DNA of 64,000 nt from contig NZ_CP014264.1 of the NCBI RefSeq assembly GCF_001553685.1, positions 814,001-878,000 on the forward strand. The letters run 5' to 3'. The position numbers and the translations under genes are program-made. The notes below the pieces were generated by a model. That model had not been told where the DNA came from and made no database searches. It saw nothing but the letters and a program-made list of their open reading frames with translations. The stretch is from Streptococcus sp. oral taxon 431. Its GTDB lineage: Bacteria > Bacillota > Bacilli > Lactobacillales > Streptococcaceae. Positions 40,994 to 50,900 of the stretch are shown piece after piece; the stretch's first letter is position 1; every line of letters starts with the position of its first letter.

Positions 40994-41736
40994 TGATTAA
41001 GATTTCAAATTTAAGCAAATCCTTTTCTGGTCAAACCGTCTTGGATCATCTGAATTTAGATATTCAAAAAGGGGAAGTAGTAGCTTTGATTGGTTCCTCA
41101 GGAGCGGGGAAGTCAACCTTTCTTCGTAGCCTAAATTATTTGGAAACACCTGATAGTGGAAGTATTCAGATTGATGATTTCAAAGTTGACTTTTCTCAAA
41201 TTACTCAAGATGAAATCTTGACTCTTCGTCGTAAGTTGTCCATGGTGTTCCAACAGTTCAATTTGTTTGAGCGTAGAACAGCCTTAGACAATGTCAAGGA
41301 AGGTTTGGTAGTTGTTAAAAAACTTTCCGACCAAGAAGCAACTAAGATTGCCAAAGAAGAGTTGGCTAAGGTTGGTCTTTCAGATCGTCAACAGCACTAT
41401 CCTCGCCACTTATCAGGTGGACAAAAACAACGGGTAGCTTTGGCGCGTGCTTTAGCCATGAAGCCAGCAATCTTGCTCTTGGATGAACCTACTTCAGCCC
41501 TTGACCCAGAATTGGTTGGTGAGGTAGAAAGATCTATAGCTAATGCAGCTAAATCAGGTCAAACCATGATTTTAGTCAGTCACGATATGTCCTTTGTTTC
41601 CCAAGTAGCTGATAAGGTTTTGTTCTTGGATAAAGGAAAGATTATTGAGTCTGGAACACCAGATGAGATTATCAATCATCCTAAAGAAGAACGAACAAAA
41701 GAATTCTTTGCTAGTTACAAACGAACCTATATTTGA
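40993..41736 (+). CDS. Amino acid ABC transporter ATP-binding protein
   Basis: 247-residue ATPase of the polar-amino-acid uptake class. Walker A GSSGAGKST, Q-loop FQQFNLF, signature LSGGQKQR, Walker B ILLLDEPTSALDPE and H-loop SHD are complete. Overlaps the permease gene by one base (ATGA-type coupling). An attenuator or terminator hairpin follows before the DUF4059 gene. Confidence 0.95.
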   Translation: MIKISNLSKSFSGQTVLDHLNLDIQKGEVVALIGSSGAGKSTFLRSLNYLETPDSGSIQIDDFKVDFSQITQDEILTLRRKLSMVFQQFNLFERRTALDNVKEGLVVVKKLSDQEATKIAKEELAKVGLSDRQQHYPRHLSGGQKQRVALARALAMKPAILLLDEPTSALDPELVGEVERSIANAAKSGQTMILVSHDMSFVSQVADKVLFLDKGKIIESGTPDEIINHPKEERTKEFFASYKRTYI

Positions 41737-41754
41737 TATAATAGAAGATAAGAA

Positions 41755-41784
41755 AGACTCAGTTGGCTAGGCTAACTGGGTTTG
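41755..41784 (+). terminator. Hairpin after the ABC transporter genes
   Basis: GACTCAGTT / AACTGGGTT stem with loop GGCTAGGCT and a weak T-tail; probably a partial terminator. Confidence 0.6.
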
Positions 41785-41815
41785 CTCTTTAAAATTAATA
41801 GAAAAGAGAGAGAGC

Positions 41816-42040
41816 ATGCTAGTTCAGCTATTTGCTTTGTATTTAGAGAGTTTAGTGTTGACAATTCTACTGGTCTTGATTATTTTAGGACTCTGGATTG
41901 GACTTAGAGCTCTGTCTGGGGTTGACAAAACTGCTAAAGCACGTCAAGCCCATCTCTACGATATGATTATGATTGGAGTTTTAACAATTCCAGTATTGTC
42001 ATTTGCAACCATGAGCATTTTGTTGGTTCTCAAGGCTTAA
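41816..42040 (+). CDS. DUF4059 small membrane protein
   Basis: 74-residue protein with two membrane helices (about 5-30 and 50-72) joined by a short charged loop (RALSGVDKTAKARQAHLYD). I recall it as DUF4059, conserved in streptococci next to trxB; function unknown. A GAGAGAG ribosome site supports the start. trxB follows after 65 bp. Confidence 0.82.
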   Translation: MLVQLFALYLESLVLTILLVLIILGLWIGLRALSGVDKTAKARQAHLYDMIMIGVLTIPVLSFATMSILLVLKA

Positions 42041-42105
42041 TAGTTGTAAAATGGGATTTAATCCGTTAGAATAAAAATAGTTACAACAAGAAAGAAGGAA
42101 AGTGA

Positions 42106-43017
42106 ATGTACGATACGATTATTATCGGTGCAGGGCCTGCTGGGATGACTGCAGCCTTGTACGCAGCACGTAGCAATTTGAAAGTTGCTTTGATTGAAGG
42201 TGGACTTCCTGGTGGTCAGATGAATAATACTTCTGACATTGAAAACTATCCAGGTTATGCTAATATCAGTGGTCCTGAATTAGCTGAAAAGATGTTTGAA
42301 CCTCTTGAAAATCTAGGTGTTGAGCATCTCTATGGTTTCGTTGAAAATGTTGAGGATCATGGCGAATTCAAAAAAGTCGTAACAGACGACCAAGTTTATG
42401 AAACTCGCACAGTTATCGTAGCGACTGGTTCTAAGCACCGTCTCTTGGGGGTTCCAGGAGAAGAAGAACTCAATAGTCGTGGAGTTTCTTACTGTGCAGT
42501 TTGTGATGGAGCCTTTTTCCGCGACCAGGATTTGTTGGTCGTAGGTGGAGGTGACTCCGCAGTTGAAGAGGCTATCTTCTTAACACGGTTTGCAAAATCT
42601 GTTACCATTGTTCACCGTCGAGATGAACTACGTGCCCAAAAGGTCTTGCAAGATCGTGCCTTTGCCAATGAAAAAATCAACTTCATTTGGGATTCTGTCG
42701 TTAAAGAAATCAAGGGTGAAAACCGTGTGGAATCGGTTGTGATTGAAAATGTTAAAACAGGTCAGGTGACAGAACAAGCTTTTGGTGGTGTCTTCATCTA
42801 TGTTGGTTTAGACCCTGTTAGTGACTTTGTCCAAGAGTTGCAGATTCGCGACCAGGCAGGTTGGATTGTGACAGATGATCACATGAAGACAAGTGTTACA
42901 GGTGTCTTTGCGGTTGGGGATGTTCGTCAAAAAGACCTTCGCCAAGTTACAACAGCTGTTGGAGATGGCGCTATTGCAGGTCAAGAGGCCTACAAATATA
43001 TTACCGAACATTATTAA
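42106..43017 (+). CDS. trxB: Thioredoxin reductase
   Basis: 303-residue flavoenzyme that uses NADPH to reduce thioredoxin. FAD motif GAGPAGMTAALYAAR, redox-active CAVCDG, NADPH motif GGGDSAVEEA and the C-terminal GVFAVGDVR are visible. AAGGAAAG ribosome site. The dispersed repeat begins 4 nt after its stop and provides the terminator. Confidence 0.96.
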   Translation: MYDTIIIGAGPAGMTAALYAARSNLKVALIEGGLPGGQMNNTSDIENYPGYANISGPELAEKMFEPLENLGVEHLYGFVENVEDHGEFKKVVTDDQVYETRTVIVATGSKHRLLGVPGEEELNSRGVSYCAVCDGAFFRDQDLLVVGGGDSAVEEAIFLTRFAKSVTIVHRRDELRAQKVLQDRAFANEKINFIWDSVVKEIKGENRVESVVIENVKTGQVTEQAFGGVFIYVGLDPVSDFVQELQIRDQAGWIVTDDHMKTSVTGVFAVGDVRQKDLRQVTTAVGDGAIAGQEAYKYITEHY

Positions 43018-43020
43018 AAA

Positions 43021-43200
43021 GGCGGTGGGACAGAAAACGATAGACAAAGTCTAGATTTCGAAGTTCCAGCCCTGCGAGGATGATTAGGAGCTTTTTGGAG
43101 TCTAAAAGATGAACAAAAAGTTCAATCAGCTACCGTGTCAAAGTTTGATTGCTAATAAAAAGTGAGGTCGGGATCTTTTGTCCCAACCTCACTTTTTATT
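43021..43200 (+). repeat. Dispersed intergenic repeat, copy 2
   Basis: About 180 bp, clearly homologous along its length to 14388-14564 (same start GGCGGTGGGACAG and same internal blocks). Here the terminal hairpin is longer, AATAAAAAGTGAGGT.GGGA paired with TCCC.ACCTCACTTTTTATT, and works as a bidirectional terminator between trxB and the convergent rlmB; its end reaches the rlmB stop codon. Confidence 0.87.
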
Positions 43201-43927
43201 AGAGTCGATTTCGAAAAACTTCGTACATGAGAATGGCAGCAGCAACGCTGGCATTGAGGCTCTGTACGTGCCCATTCATTGGAATAGTGATCATCTCGTC
43301 CACTTGTTTTTTGATGTTGCTAGAGATACCTTTGCCTTCATTTCCGATGATGAGAGCAATCTTTCCTTTGGTATTCCATTTGTGGCAAGGAGTTCCGTTC
43401 ATATCAGTTCCAAATGTCCAGAAACCTTCATCCTTAAGTTTGTCTAAGGTTTGGCTAAGATTAGTGACTCGAGCAATAGGAACGTGTTCAATCGCACCTG
43501 TTGCTGTTTTTGCAACTACGGGTGTTACACCAACTGCTCGATGTTTTGGAATAATGACACCTGAAACATTGGTTGCATCCGCTGTTCTCAAGATAGAACC
43601 AAGATTATGTGGGTCCGTTAAACCATCAAGGATTAGTAGTAGTGGGTTTTCTTCCTGGCGTGTCTTAGCAAGAATCTGCTCAAGTTCAGTGTAGGCAAAT
43701 TCAGAAACGCGCAAGACAAAACCTTGGTGAACAGCTCCTTCAGTCATCTCAGAAAGTGATTTTTTGGAAGTCCAAGAAATGGATACTTTCCTTTCAGTAG
43801 CCAATTCCTTAACTTTTTCCACATTCTTTCCTCGTAAATCTTCCTGAAGGTAGAGTTTGTTTCCAGTATTTGCTAAAAGAGCTTCTGTGACGGCATGAAC
43901 GCCATAGACAATATCGTTTGTTTTCAT
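43199..43927 (-). CDS. rlmB: 23S rRNA (guanosine-2'-O-)-methyltransferase RlmB
   Basis: 242-residue SpoU/TrmH-family SPOUT methyltransferase with an N-terminal substrate-binding domain (YGVHAVTEAL). The SAM-binding trefoil knot is made of NLGSILRTAD, IIGNEGKGIS and SLNASVAAAILMYE. Related proteins methylate G2251 of 23S rRNA; a TrmH-like tRNA target cannot be excluded. The start is ATG at 43927; an in-frame ATG upstream lies beyond the -10 box. Predicted leaderless. Its stop lies in the tail of the dispersed repeat. Confidence 0.9.
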   Translation of the reverse strand: MKTNDIVYGVHAVTEALLANTGNKLYLQEDLRGKNVEKVKELATERKVSISWTSKKSLSEMTEGAVHQGFVLRVSEFAYTELEQILAKTRQEENPLLLILDGLTDPHNLGSILRTADATNVSGVIIPKHRAVGVTPVVAKTATGAIEHVPIARVTNLSQTLDKLKDEGFWTFGTDMNGTPCHKWNTKGKIALIIGNEGKGISSNIKKQVDEMITIPMNGHVQSLNASVAAAILMYEVFRNRL

Positions 43928-43933
43928 ATCTTC

Positions 43934-43942
43934 ATTATAACA
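43934..43942 (-). promoter_or_regulatory. rlmB promoter inside the def terminator
   Basis: Reverse strand extended -10 TGTTATAAT (TATAAT at 43939-43934), 6 nt from the ATG. A TTGCAA (43960-43955) at 15-bp spacing lies in the loop of the def terminator. Confidence 0.65.
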
Positions 43943-43970
43943 CAAAATCCCGTCTTGCAACGGGATTTTC
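43943..43970 (-). terminator. Terminator after def
   Basis: Reverse strand AAAATCCCG / CGGGATTTT hairpin with loop TTGCAAGA. Confidence 0.8.
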
Positions 43971-43971
43971 T

Positions 43972-44583
43972 TTATTCAAGAATGAGCAGGCCATCTTTAA
44001 CTTCAAATGGGTCTTTTTCATTGATACGATCATAGAACATAATGCCATTTAAGTGGTCAATTTCATGTTGAACTACAATAGAGTTATAGCCCTTAAGTTT
44101 GATGCGGTGCTTTTCTCCATCCTTATCAAAATAGTCAACGGTTACTCGAGCGTGGCGGATAACATAGCCTGGAACAGCACGGTCAACAGACAAGCAACCT
44201 TCTCCCTCGCCTAGAGCAGCGTCTTGGACTGAGTGGGATACAATTTTCGGATTGTACATGACAGCCTGTAAATCATAGGCTTCTTGAGGAGTTTCACCTT
44301 CCTCAGTGATATTTGGTACCAGTACGGCGATGATGCGTTTTGAGATGTCGAGCTGCGGTGCAGCAAGTCCAACTCCTCCACGTAGACCTAATTTTTCAGC
44401 CATAACAGGATCTTGCGAGTGTTTCAAAAATTGCATCATTTTTTCTCCAAGAATGATATCTTGATCACTCAAAGGGAAACTGACTTCCTCGGCAACAGCA
44501 CGAAGAGTAGGGTTCCCTTCTCGGATAATATCTTTCATATCGATTAAATGAGCAGCTTTGGTAATTCGTTCTATAGCAGACAT
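43972..44583 (-). CDS. def: Peptide deformylase
   Basis: 203-residue metalloenzyme that removes the formyl group from nascent proteins. The three family motifs are [13 protein letters not shown] (metal Cys) and HEIDHLNG (two metal His and catalytic Glu). The start at 44583 is preceded by GGAAAGGAAAG; a 21-residue extension upstream in frame looks unrelated. Length matches the streptococcal type II enzyme. Divergent from the CapA-like gene. Confidence 0.96.
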   Translation of the reverse strand: MSAIERITKAAHLIDMKDIIREGNPTLRAVAEEVSFPLSDQDIILGEKMMQFLKHSQDPVMAEKLGLRGGVGLAAPQLDISKRIIAVLVPNITEEGETPQEAYDLQAVMYNPKIVSHSVQDAALGEGEGCLSVDRAVPGYVIRHARVTVDYFDKDGEKHRIKLKGYNSIVVQHEIDHLNGIMFYDRINEKDPFEVKDGLLILE

Positions 44584-44694
44584 ATTCTTTCCTTTCCTTC
44601 TATTACAATTACATGATAACACAAAACAGATGAGAAAGAAAGTCACAGAAGTTGCTAAAAAATAATATAATAAAAGGAAATACCTATTTGTCTG

Positions 44695-44703
44695 TGGTAT
44701 AAT
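44695..44703 (+). promoter_or_regulatory. Extended -10 promoter for the CapA-like gene
   Basis: TGGTATAAT 38 nt before the ATG pair. Confidence 0.65.
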
Positions 44704-44740
44704 AGAGTAAGAAAATAGACTTTAAAATCATGGGAGAAAA

Positions 44741-46063
44741 ATGATGGAACAACGTAGTAGAAAAAGAAAAAATGGTCCCGTTTTACAAGCTATTAGACAT
44801 TCCGTTCGGTTTTTCAGGAACTATAAGCAGTGGAATAATCGCACTTTTATTGTGGTCTTGTTAGCTTCGGTAGCTGTCTCGATGATGCTTACTTTATTAG
44901 TGGAAGGAGCTCGAGGGATTTCTTTAAGCAGTAGTGATCCAAGTTCCGCACACCAAGAGTCAAGTTCTCAGGCAAAGAATGCAGAGACGGAACAAGAAAC
45001 GAGTGCGCGTATCATGGCAAATGGTGATTTGCTCTATCATGACATTATCTACATTTCAGCCAAAAAATCAGACGGCACCTATGATTTCCATGAAAATTTT
45101 GAGTATGTAAAACCCTGGCTGAAGCAAGCTGACTTAGTCATTGGTGATTTTGAAGGAACTGTAAATAAAGACCACTATCTTGCAGGATACCCCTTGTTCA
45201 ATGCACCTGGTGAAGTTATGGATGCTATAAAAGATGCAGGCTATCAAGTGCTAGATTTGGCTCACAATCATATCTTGGATTCTCAGATTGAGGGAGTGAT
45301 TTCAACTGCAGATGCTATTGAAAAGGCAGGAATGACACCGGTCGGGGTCTATACCCATGAATCACGAGATAAGGCTCCTTTAGTTATCAAGGAAGTTAAT
45401 GGTATTAAAGTTGCTATTTTAGCTTATTCCTATGGCTTTAACGGCATTGAACAAAGCATTTCACAAGAGGATTATAATCGTTATCTTTCAGACTTAGACG
45501 AAGATAAAATGAAGGCTGAAATTGAACGAGCAGAGAAGGAGGCAGATATTACAATTATCATGCCTCAGATGGGAGTTGAGTATCAAATTGAGCCGACTGA
45601 GGAGCAAAAGAAACTTTACCATAAAATGATTGATTGGGGAGCTGATATTATCTTTGGTGGTCATCCTCACGTTGTTGAACCAGCTGAAACGGTTGAAAAA
45701 GACGGTGATAAAAAGCTTATCATTTACTCTATGGGGAATTTCATCTCAAATCAACGGATTGAAACCATGCAGGATGTGGAAAATGCCAAGTGGACGGAAC
45801 GTGGAGTTCTCATGGATGTGACCATTAAGAAGAAATCTGGTAAAACGACTATCGAAACTGCCCAAGCACATCCAAGCTGGGTGAGTCGAACTCCAAAGGG
45901 AGGATATTCTTCAGAAGGATACCCACTCTATCTTTACCAAACTTATATCCTGGAAGACTTTATTGAGGGTGGGAAATACCGTAGTCAGTTAGACGAGGCT
46001 ACCAAGCAACGGATTGATACAGCCTATAAAGAAATGAACGAGCATGTAGGTTTGAAGTGGTAG
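44741..46063 (+). CDS. CapA/PGA_cap family membrane protein
   Basis: About 440 residues. Basic cytoplasmic N-terminus, one membrane helix (about 33-55), a Ser-rich linker and a large extracellular metallophosphatase-like domain of the CapA (poly-gamma-glutamate capsule) family: ANGDLLYHD, GDFEGTVN, LAHNHILD and GGHPHVVEP. No capB/capC partners are nearby, so poly-gamma-glutamate synthesis is not implied. Two adjacent ATG codons (44741, 44744) follow GGGAGA. Three genes downstream in the same direction may be co-transcribed. Confidence 0.87.
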   Translation: MMEQRSRKRKNGPVLQAIRHSVRFFRNYKQWNNRTFIVVLLASVAVSMMLTLLVEGARGISLSSSDPSSAHQESSSQAKNAETEQETSARIMANGDLLYHDIIYISAKKSDGTYDFHENFEYVKPWLKQADLVIGDFEGTVNKDHYLAGYPLFNAPGEVMDAIKDAGYQVLDLAHNHILDSQIEGVISTADAIEKAGMTPVGVYTHESRDKAPLVIKEVNGIKVAILAYSYGFNGIEQSISQEDYNRYLSDLDEDKMKAEIERAEKEADITIIMPQMGVEYQIEPTEEQKKLYHKMIDWGADIIFGGHPHVVEPAETVEKDGDKKLIIYSMGNFISNQRIETMQDVENAKWTERGVLMDVTIKKKSGKTTIETAQAHPSWVSRTPKGGYSSEGYPLYLYQTYILEDFIEGGKYRSQLDEATKQRIDTAYKEMNEHVGLKW

Positions 46064-46084
46064 TGACATTAAAAGAGGAGCAAG

Positions 46085-46912
46085 ATGGATATTAAGATAA
46101 TAGCGACGGATATGGACGGTACTTTGTTGGATCCTAAAGGACAACTGGATCTACCTCGACTAGAGAAAATTTTAGATCAGCTAGATCAGCGTGGAGTTCG
46201 TTTTGTCATTGCAACGGGAAATGAAGTTCATCGAATGCGACAATTACTGAAACATCTAGCAGATAGAGTAGTTCTCGTGGTTGCTAATGGTGCTCGTATA
46301 TTCGAAAGTGATAAATTGATTCAAGCTCAGACTTGGGACGATGCTATGGTTGATAGAGCTTTAGCTCATTTTAAAGGCAGAGAGTGTCAGGATCAGTTTG
46401 TCGTAACTGCTATGAATGGCGGTTTTGTCAAGGAAGGCACTGTCTTTACCGAACTTGATAAATTCATGACTCCGGAGATGATTGAGAAATTCTATCAACG
46501 GATGCACTTCGTCGATGAATTTGACTCTAAACTCTTCGGTGGTGTTCTCAAGATGAGTATGGTTGTTGGTGAAGAACGATTGGATTCGGTTTTGCAAGAA
46601 GTTAATGACTTGTTTGATGGTGGTGTTCGAGCCGTTTCGAGTGGATATGGCTGTATTGATATATTACAAGATGGGATTCATAAAGCGTGGGGGCTAGTAG
46701 AATTGCTCAAACGTTGGAACTTAAAACCCGAACAAATCATGGCATTTGGAGACAGTGAAAATGACATTGAAATGTTAGAGTTGGCAGGTATTTCTTACGC
46801 AATGGAAAATGCAGAGGATAGAGTCAAGGAAATTGCGACAGAAGTAGCGCCAGCAAACAGTCAGGCAGGTGTTTACCAAGTTTTAGAAAACTGGCTAGAA
46901 GAAGGAGAATAA
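46085..46912 (+). CDS. Cof-type HAD hydrolase
   Basis: 275-residue HAD IIB (Cof) phosphatase, probably acting on sugar phosphates or nucleotides. Motif I DMDGTLLD with both aspartates, motif II VIATGNE, a C2-type cap and motif III/IV FGDSENDIEML are present. AGAGGAG ribosome site 22 bp after the CapA-like gene. The SGNH gene begins 2 bp after its stop. Confidence 0.92.
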   Translation: MDIKIIATDMDGTLLDPKGQLDLPRLEKILDQLDQRGVRFVIATGNEVHRMRQLLKHLADRVVLVVANGARIFESDKLIQAQTWDDAMVDRALAHFKGRECQDQFVVTAMNGGFVKEGTVFTELDKFMTPEMIEKFYQRMHFVDEFDSKLFGGVLKMSMVVGEERLDSVLQEVNDLFDGGVRAVSSGYGCIDILQDGIHKAWGLVELLKRWNLKPEQIMAFGDSENDIEMLELAGISYAMENAEDRVKEIATEVAPANSQAGVYQVLENWLEEGE

Positions 46913-46913
46913 C

Positions 46914-47549
46914 TTGGCAGTACAATTATTAGAAAACTGGCTCTTGAAAGAGCAGGAGAAAATCCAAACCAAGTATCGTGAACTCAATCAAATCTCAGTA
47001 ATTGAACCAGATATCATCTTTATTGGAGATTCTATTGTTGAGTATTTTCCCTTGCAAGAATTACTAGGGACAACAAAGACCATCGTGAATAGAGGTATTC
47101 GTGGTTATCAGACCGGACTTTTACTAGATAACCTTGATGCCCACCTCTATGGTGATGCAGTGGATCAAATTGTGATTTTGATTGGGACAAATGACATTGG
47201 AAAAGATATTCCAATGAGTCAAACGCTGACCAATCTCGAGAGTGTGATTCAAACCATTTCTCGCGACTACCCACTGTCACAGATAAAGCTAGTTTCTATC
47301 TTGCCTGTCAATGAAGGTGAGGACTTTAAACAGACAGTTTATATCCGCACCAATGAGAAAATCAAAGCGTGGAATCAAGCTTATCAAGACTTAGCTTCAG
47401 CCTATATGCAGGTTGAATATATCCCAGTATTTGATAGCTTCTTAGATGAAGCTGGACAATTAAAACCTACCTACACAACCGATGGCCTACACCTAAGTGT
47501 TGCTGGTTATCAGGTTCTTTCAAATGTGTTAAAAGACTATCTTTTTTAG
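46914..47549 (+). CDS. SGNH/GDSL-family hydrolase (TTG start)
   Basis: 211-residue SGNH hydrolase resembling the platelet-activating-factor acetylhydrolase-like proteins of streptococci. Catalytic Ser in FIGDSIVEYF, Gly/Asn blocks GIRGYQTG and GTNDIG, and the DGLHLS motif with Asp and His. No signal peptide, so it is likely cytoplasmic. The only sensible start is TTG at 46914, with GAAGGAG 7 nt upstream inside the HAD gene end. Last gene before the adhesin locus. Confidence 0.88.
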   Translation: MAVQLLENWLLKEQEKIQTKYRELNQISVIEPDIIFIGDSIVEYFPLQELLGTTKTIVNRGIRGYQTGLLLDNLDAHLYGDAVDQIVILIGTNDIGKDIPMSQTLTNLESVIQTISRDYPLSQIKLVSILPVNEGEDFKQTVYIRTNEKIKAWNQAYQDLASAYMQVEYIPVFDSFLDEAGQLKPTYTTDGLHLSVAGYQVLSNVLKDYLF

Positions 47550-47961
47550 CAACAGTATGAATATGATATATTCATTACAGTAAATTAATTTTGCTAAAAT
47601 AAAAATTTCTCTAATTTTTTTAAGTGAATAAAAATTATTTACTTATGAAATTTAGAGTTTTTTTACATAGAAACCATCCTTGTTTGAGAGTTATTTTAAA
47701 ATATAAATGCTAAAATAGCACATTTCCACAAAAAATACGTCTCTGATGAACACGATATGGATGCGTATATTCATTCTTATAGAAATGCATAATATACACA
47801 ACTTAACTCGTTTATGAAATCCCTATTCTTGCTAGAAAAGGTGCTAATATGGTATACTGAAGGCGTTACTCTAATGTGGAGGAAAGTGTTTTCTTTTCTG
47901 AAAATTCCAAATATTCTTACATATTATTAGTAAAAATGTTTAAAAAAGGAGAACTTATCAC
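47550..47961 (+). promoter_or_regulatory. AT-rich intergenic region with adhesin promoter
   Basis: 412 bp without a credible gene. Near its right end lie -35 TTGCTA (47829-47834), 18-bp spacer and extended -10 TGGTATACT (TATACT at 47853-47858), giving a leader of about 97 nt that ends in AAAAAGGAG before the adhesin ATG. I see no clear terminator for the upstream operon. Confidence 0.7.
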
Positions 47962-50900
47962 ATGATAAGAAGAGAGCAACAACGATTTTCTTTAAGAAAA
48001 TATAAAGTTGGGGTCGCATCAGTTTTCTTAGGAACAACCCTTAGCTTTTTGATGGCTAACGGTAGTGCTGTAAAAGCATCTGAGATTGTAGCACAAAGAA
48101 ATCCTGGAGAGAATACTGAACTCATCGACAAAAATCAGTCGAAAGAGTCAGCCGCCGACGTTGAGAATACAGTTGTTACCGAATCTTTAGAAGCTACGTT
48201 AGAACCTTCAACACCTGAAGTTAAGCCTGAAGAAGCAAAATCAGAATCAACTGAAGCAAAATCTGAAGAAACAAAAGCTGAAAAAACTGAGGAAAAACCA
48301 TCTGGTAGTTCTGAGGCGAAATCAGAGTCTTCTAAACCGGTAGCAAGTGAACCAAAAACAGTAGAAACTGTAGTAGCTAAGCCTAAGGCAGAAGAAAAAA
48401 CTGAATCTAAACCAGAGGAAAAATCTGAGCCCAAAGCAGAACTTTCAGCTGTAACAGAGGCAACTATCCTTGATACTAATGCTAGAGCAACTAAGGTTGA
48501 GGAAAAACCACTCGTTGATAAAGCAACCCTTGCCTTAGCAGCGGAAAATACTGTGAATGCTGGTGCTTTGGCTACAGATGGTGGTCGTCGCCGTCGCCGT
48601 GCTGCAACTGACCATAATACAGAAGCATTAGCAACTACAACCACACTTAAAGAAGGTGAAACAGCAGATCCGGATATGTCAGATCCTGTTGGTGCATCTG
48701 TTAGGTCTCAAAATGTCCCATCAGGCTATCAGCGAAAAGAAGGTGATGTTTATACTTTTAGTATACTTGACCTTACAAGATTTAATCAACGCTACAATAC
48801 TAACTACTATGTCCGCATCTATAAAAACTTTAGTACGTCAACAGATTCTGTCGTTGAACTAATCGATAAGAATACAGGTGCTATTGTAGAAACAAAGACA
48901 ATCACTGCAACAAGTGGTGTTCAGCAGTTCTCTACGACAACAGCTAAGTCAAACTCTGAGTTGACCTTCCAAGTTGACTATCAGACTTCTACAGCAGCAG
49001 ATAAAACAGCTCAGCCTTTTCTACAAACAGGCTATAAGGTAGCTGATAAAATTGCATCTCTAGTAAAGCCTGGTCATGAACTTACACCAACAGAACAAGC
49101 ACTTTATAACGCAGTTTATAATGCTCGTACAACTACTGATATTATAAACGTAGTTGAGCCTACCTATAATGGACGCACGATTACAGATAGTAACTTCAAA
49201 CTTCCAAAAGTTGTTACCAAAAGCACTTACTATAAAGTAGTCGACAAAGCCAATCCTACCTATAATGCTAGTAAAACAGACACAACAGTTCAAGATTATG
49301 AGGCGAATGGTAATGAAGTTGAATTAGCTAAGTATACATTGACAGCTACAGAAGGTCAAAACTTCACTGCTTCAGGTAAACGTCAGTTTGCAGGTTACAA
49401 ACTCTATCAAGAAGCTTCTGTCGATAGTATGACGGGCTATGTTTCTCGTCCATATGTTGTTGGGACTAAATTCATGGATGCTGAGCGTGCGGGCATCAAG
49501 CGTATCAAAGAAATCGTCGGAGAAGATGGTTCAGTTGTCGTTCGTGTCTATCTTCTTGATCCAAAGCAACAAAGCAAGCGTTCTGACGGTTCATTAAGTA
49601 CAGATGGCTATATGCTCCTTGCAGAAACCAAGCCAATTAAACCAGGGAAATATAACACAGAAGATTTAGTTGTCCAAAAGACACCACTGTACACGATCCC
49701 TTTTACTGTTAAAAATGGAGTAAGCTATCCAAACGGTAAGGAAACTGCATTTGGCTTCCAAACAGCTTCAGGATACACACCCAAGAAAACGGTGTTTGTC
49801 CCATTCTTAGGAGATAATATAGGACACCTTTCTCCAAATGAACAGTTGGAAAAAGGAAATTTCGGTATTGGTACAAACGTTGACTTTCTTAATGGATTGA
49901 CGCCATATACGGAAACAGTTTACTACTATGAAAAAGTAGATCCAGTAACCTACACCCCTGAAGTAAGTAAAGTCCTTGAAGGACGTACTTTAAATGATGG
50001 TGATTTTAGCTTTACTCTTAAACAAGAAGGTGGTACACACCAAGAAACTGTTACCAACAAAAATGGTAAGGCAACCTTTAGCCAACTAACATTCGAAAAA
50101 CCAGGTACTTACACTTATAAGATTACAGAAGTTGCTGGTTCAGATACGAATGTTGACTATGATGGTATGGAGGTTACTCTTACAGTTACCGTTACACAAA
50201 ATGCTCAGGATAAACTAGAAGTTGGAGCAGTCTATACATCAACAGGTGGTCATGCTGAGGGTGAGAATGACAAGGTCTTCAACAACTATGTTGTAGCTCC
50301 AGTTAAGACTAAGTTTGACTTCAGTAAGGCTCTGGCAGGTCGTGAGTTGAAAGCTGGTGAATTCAGCTTCGTATTGAAAGATTCAACTGGTAAGATCCTT
50401 CAAACCAAGACAAATACTAAAGAAGGTGTAGTAGCCTTTGATGATTTGACTTTTGACAACACACAAGTTGGTACTCACAAGTACACTGTAGAAGAAGTTC
50501 AAGGTTCTGAAGCAGGAATGACTTATGACCCAATGAAAGCTGAAGTAACGATCACTGTTACTAAAGAAGGTCACATTCTTAAAGCAACAAACACACTTCC
50601 TGCAGATACAGAATTCAACAATACCTTCACACCATCTCCTGTTAAAGTTAACCTTGAATTTGATAAATCACTTTCAAATGGTACCTTGAATGCTGGAAAC
50701 TTTAGCTTTACTTTGACTGGTGATAACAATGTTAATGAAACTGTAACAAATAAAGCTAATGGTAAGATTAACTTCAGCGAATTGTCATTTGACCAAGCAG
50801 GTGTCTACAACTATACTGTAAAAGAAGTGAAGGGCAATAAAGCCGATGTAGACTATGATGCAATGACAATCGCAGTTAAAGTAACTGTAACCAAAGATGC

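Noticed and set aside
43178..43694. Forward-strand frames opposite rlmB
   Set aside because: They lack ribosome sites and mirror the conserved SPOUT methyltransferase coding sequence.
44741..46063. CapA-like gene as evidence of a poly-gamma-glutamate capsule
   Set aside because: No capB, capC or capE partners are present; lone CapA-like proteins are common in streptococci.
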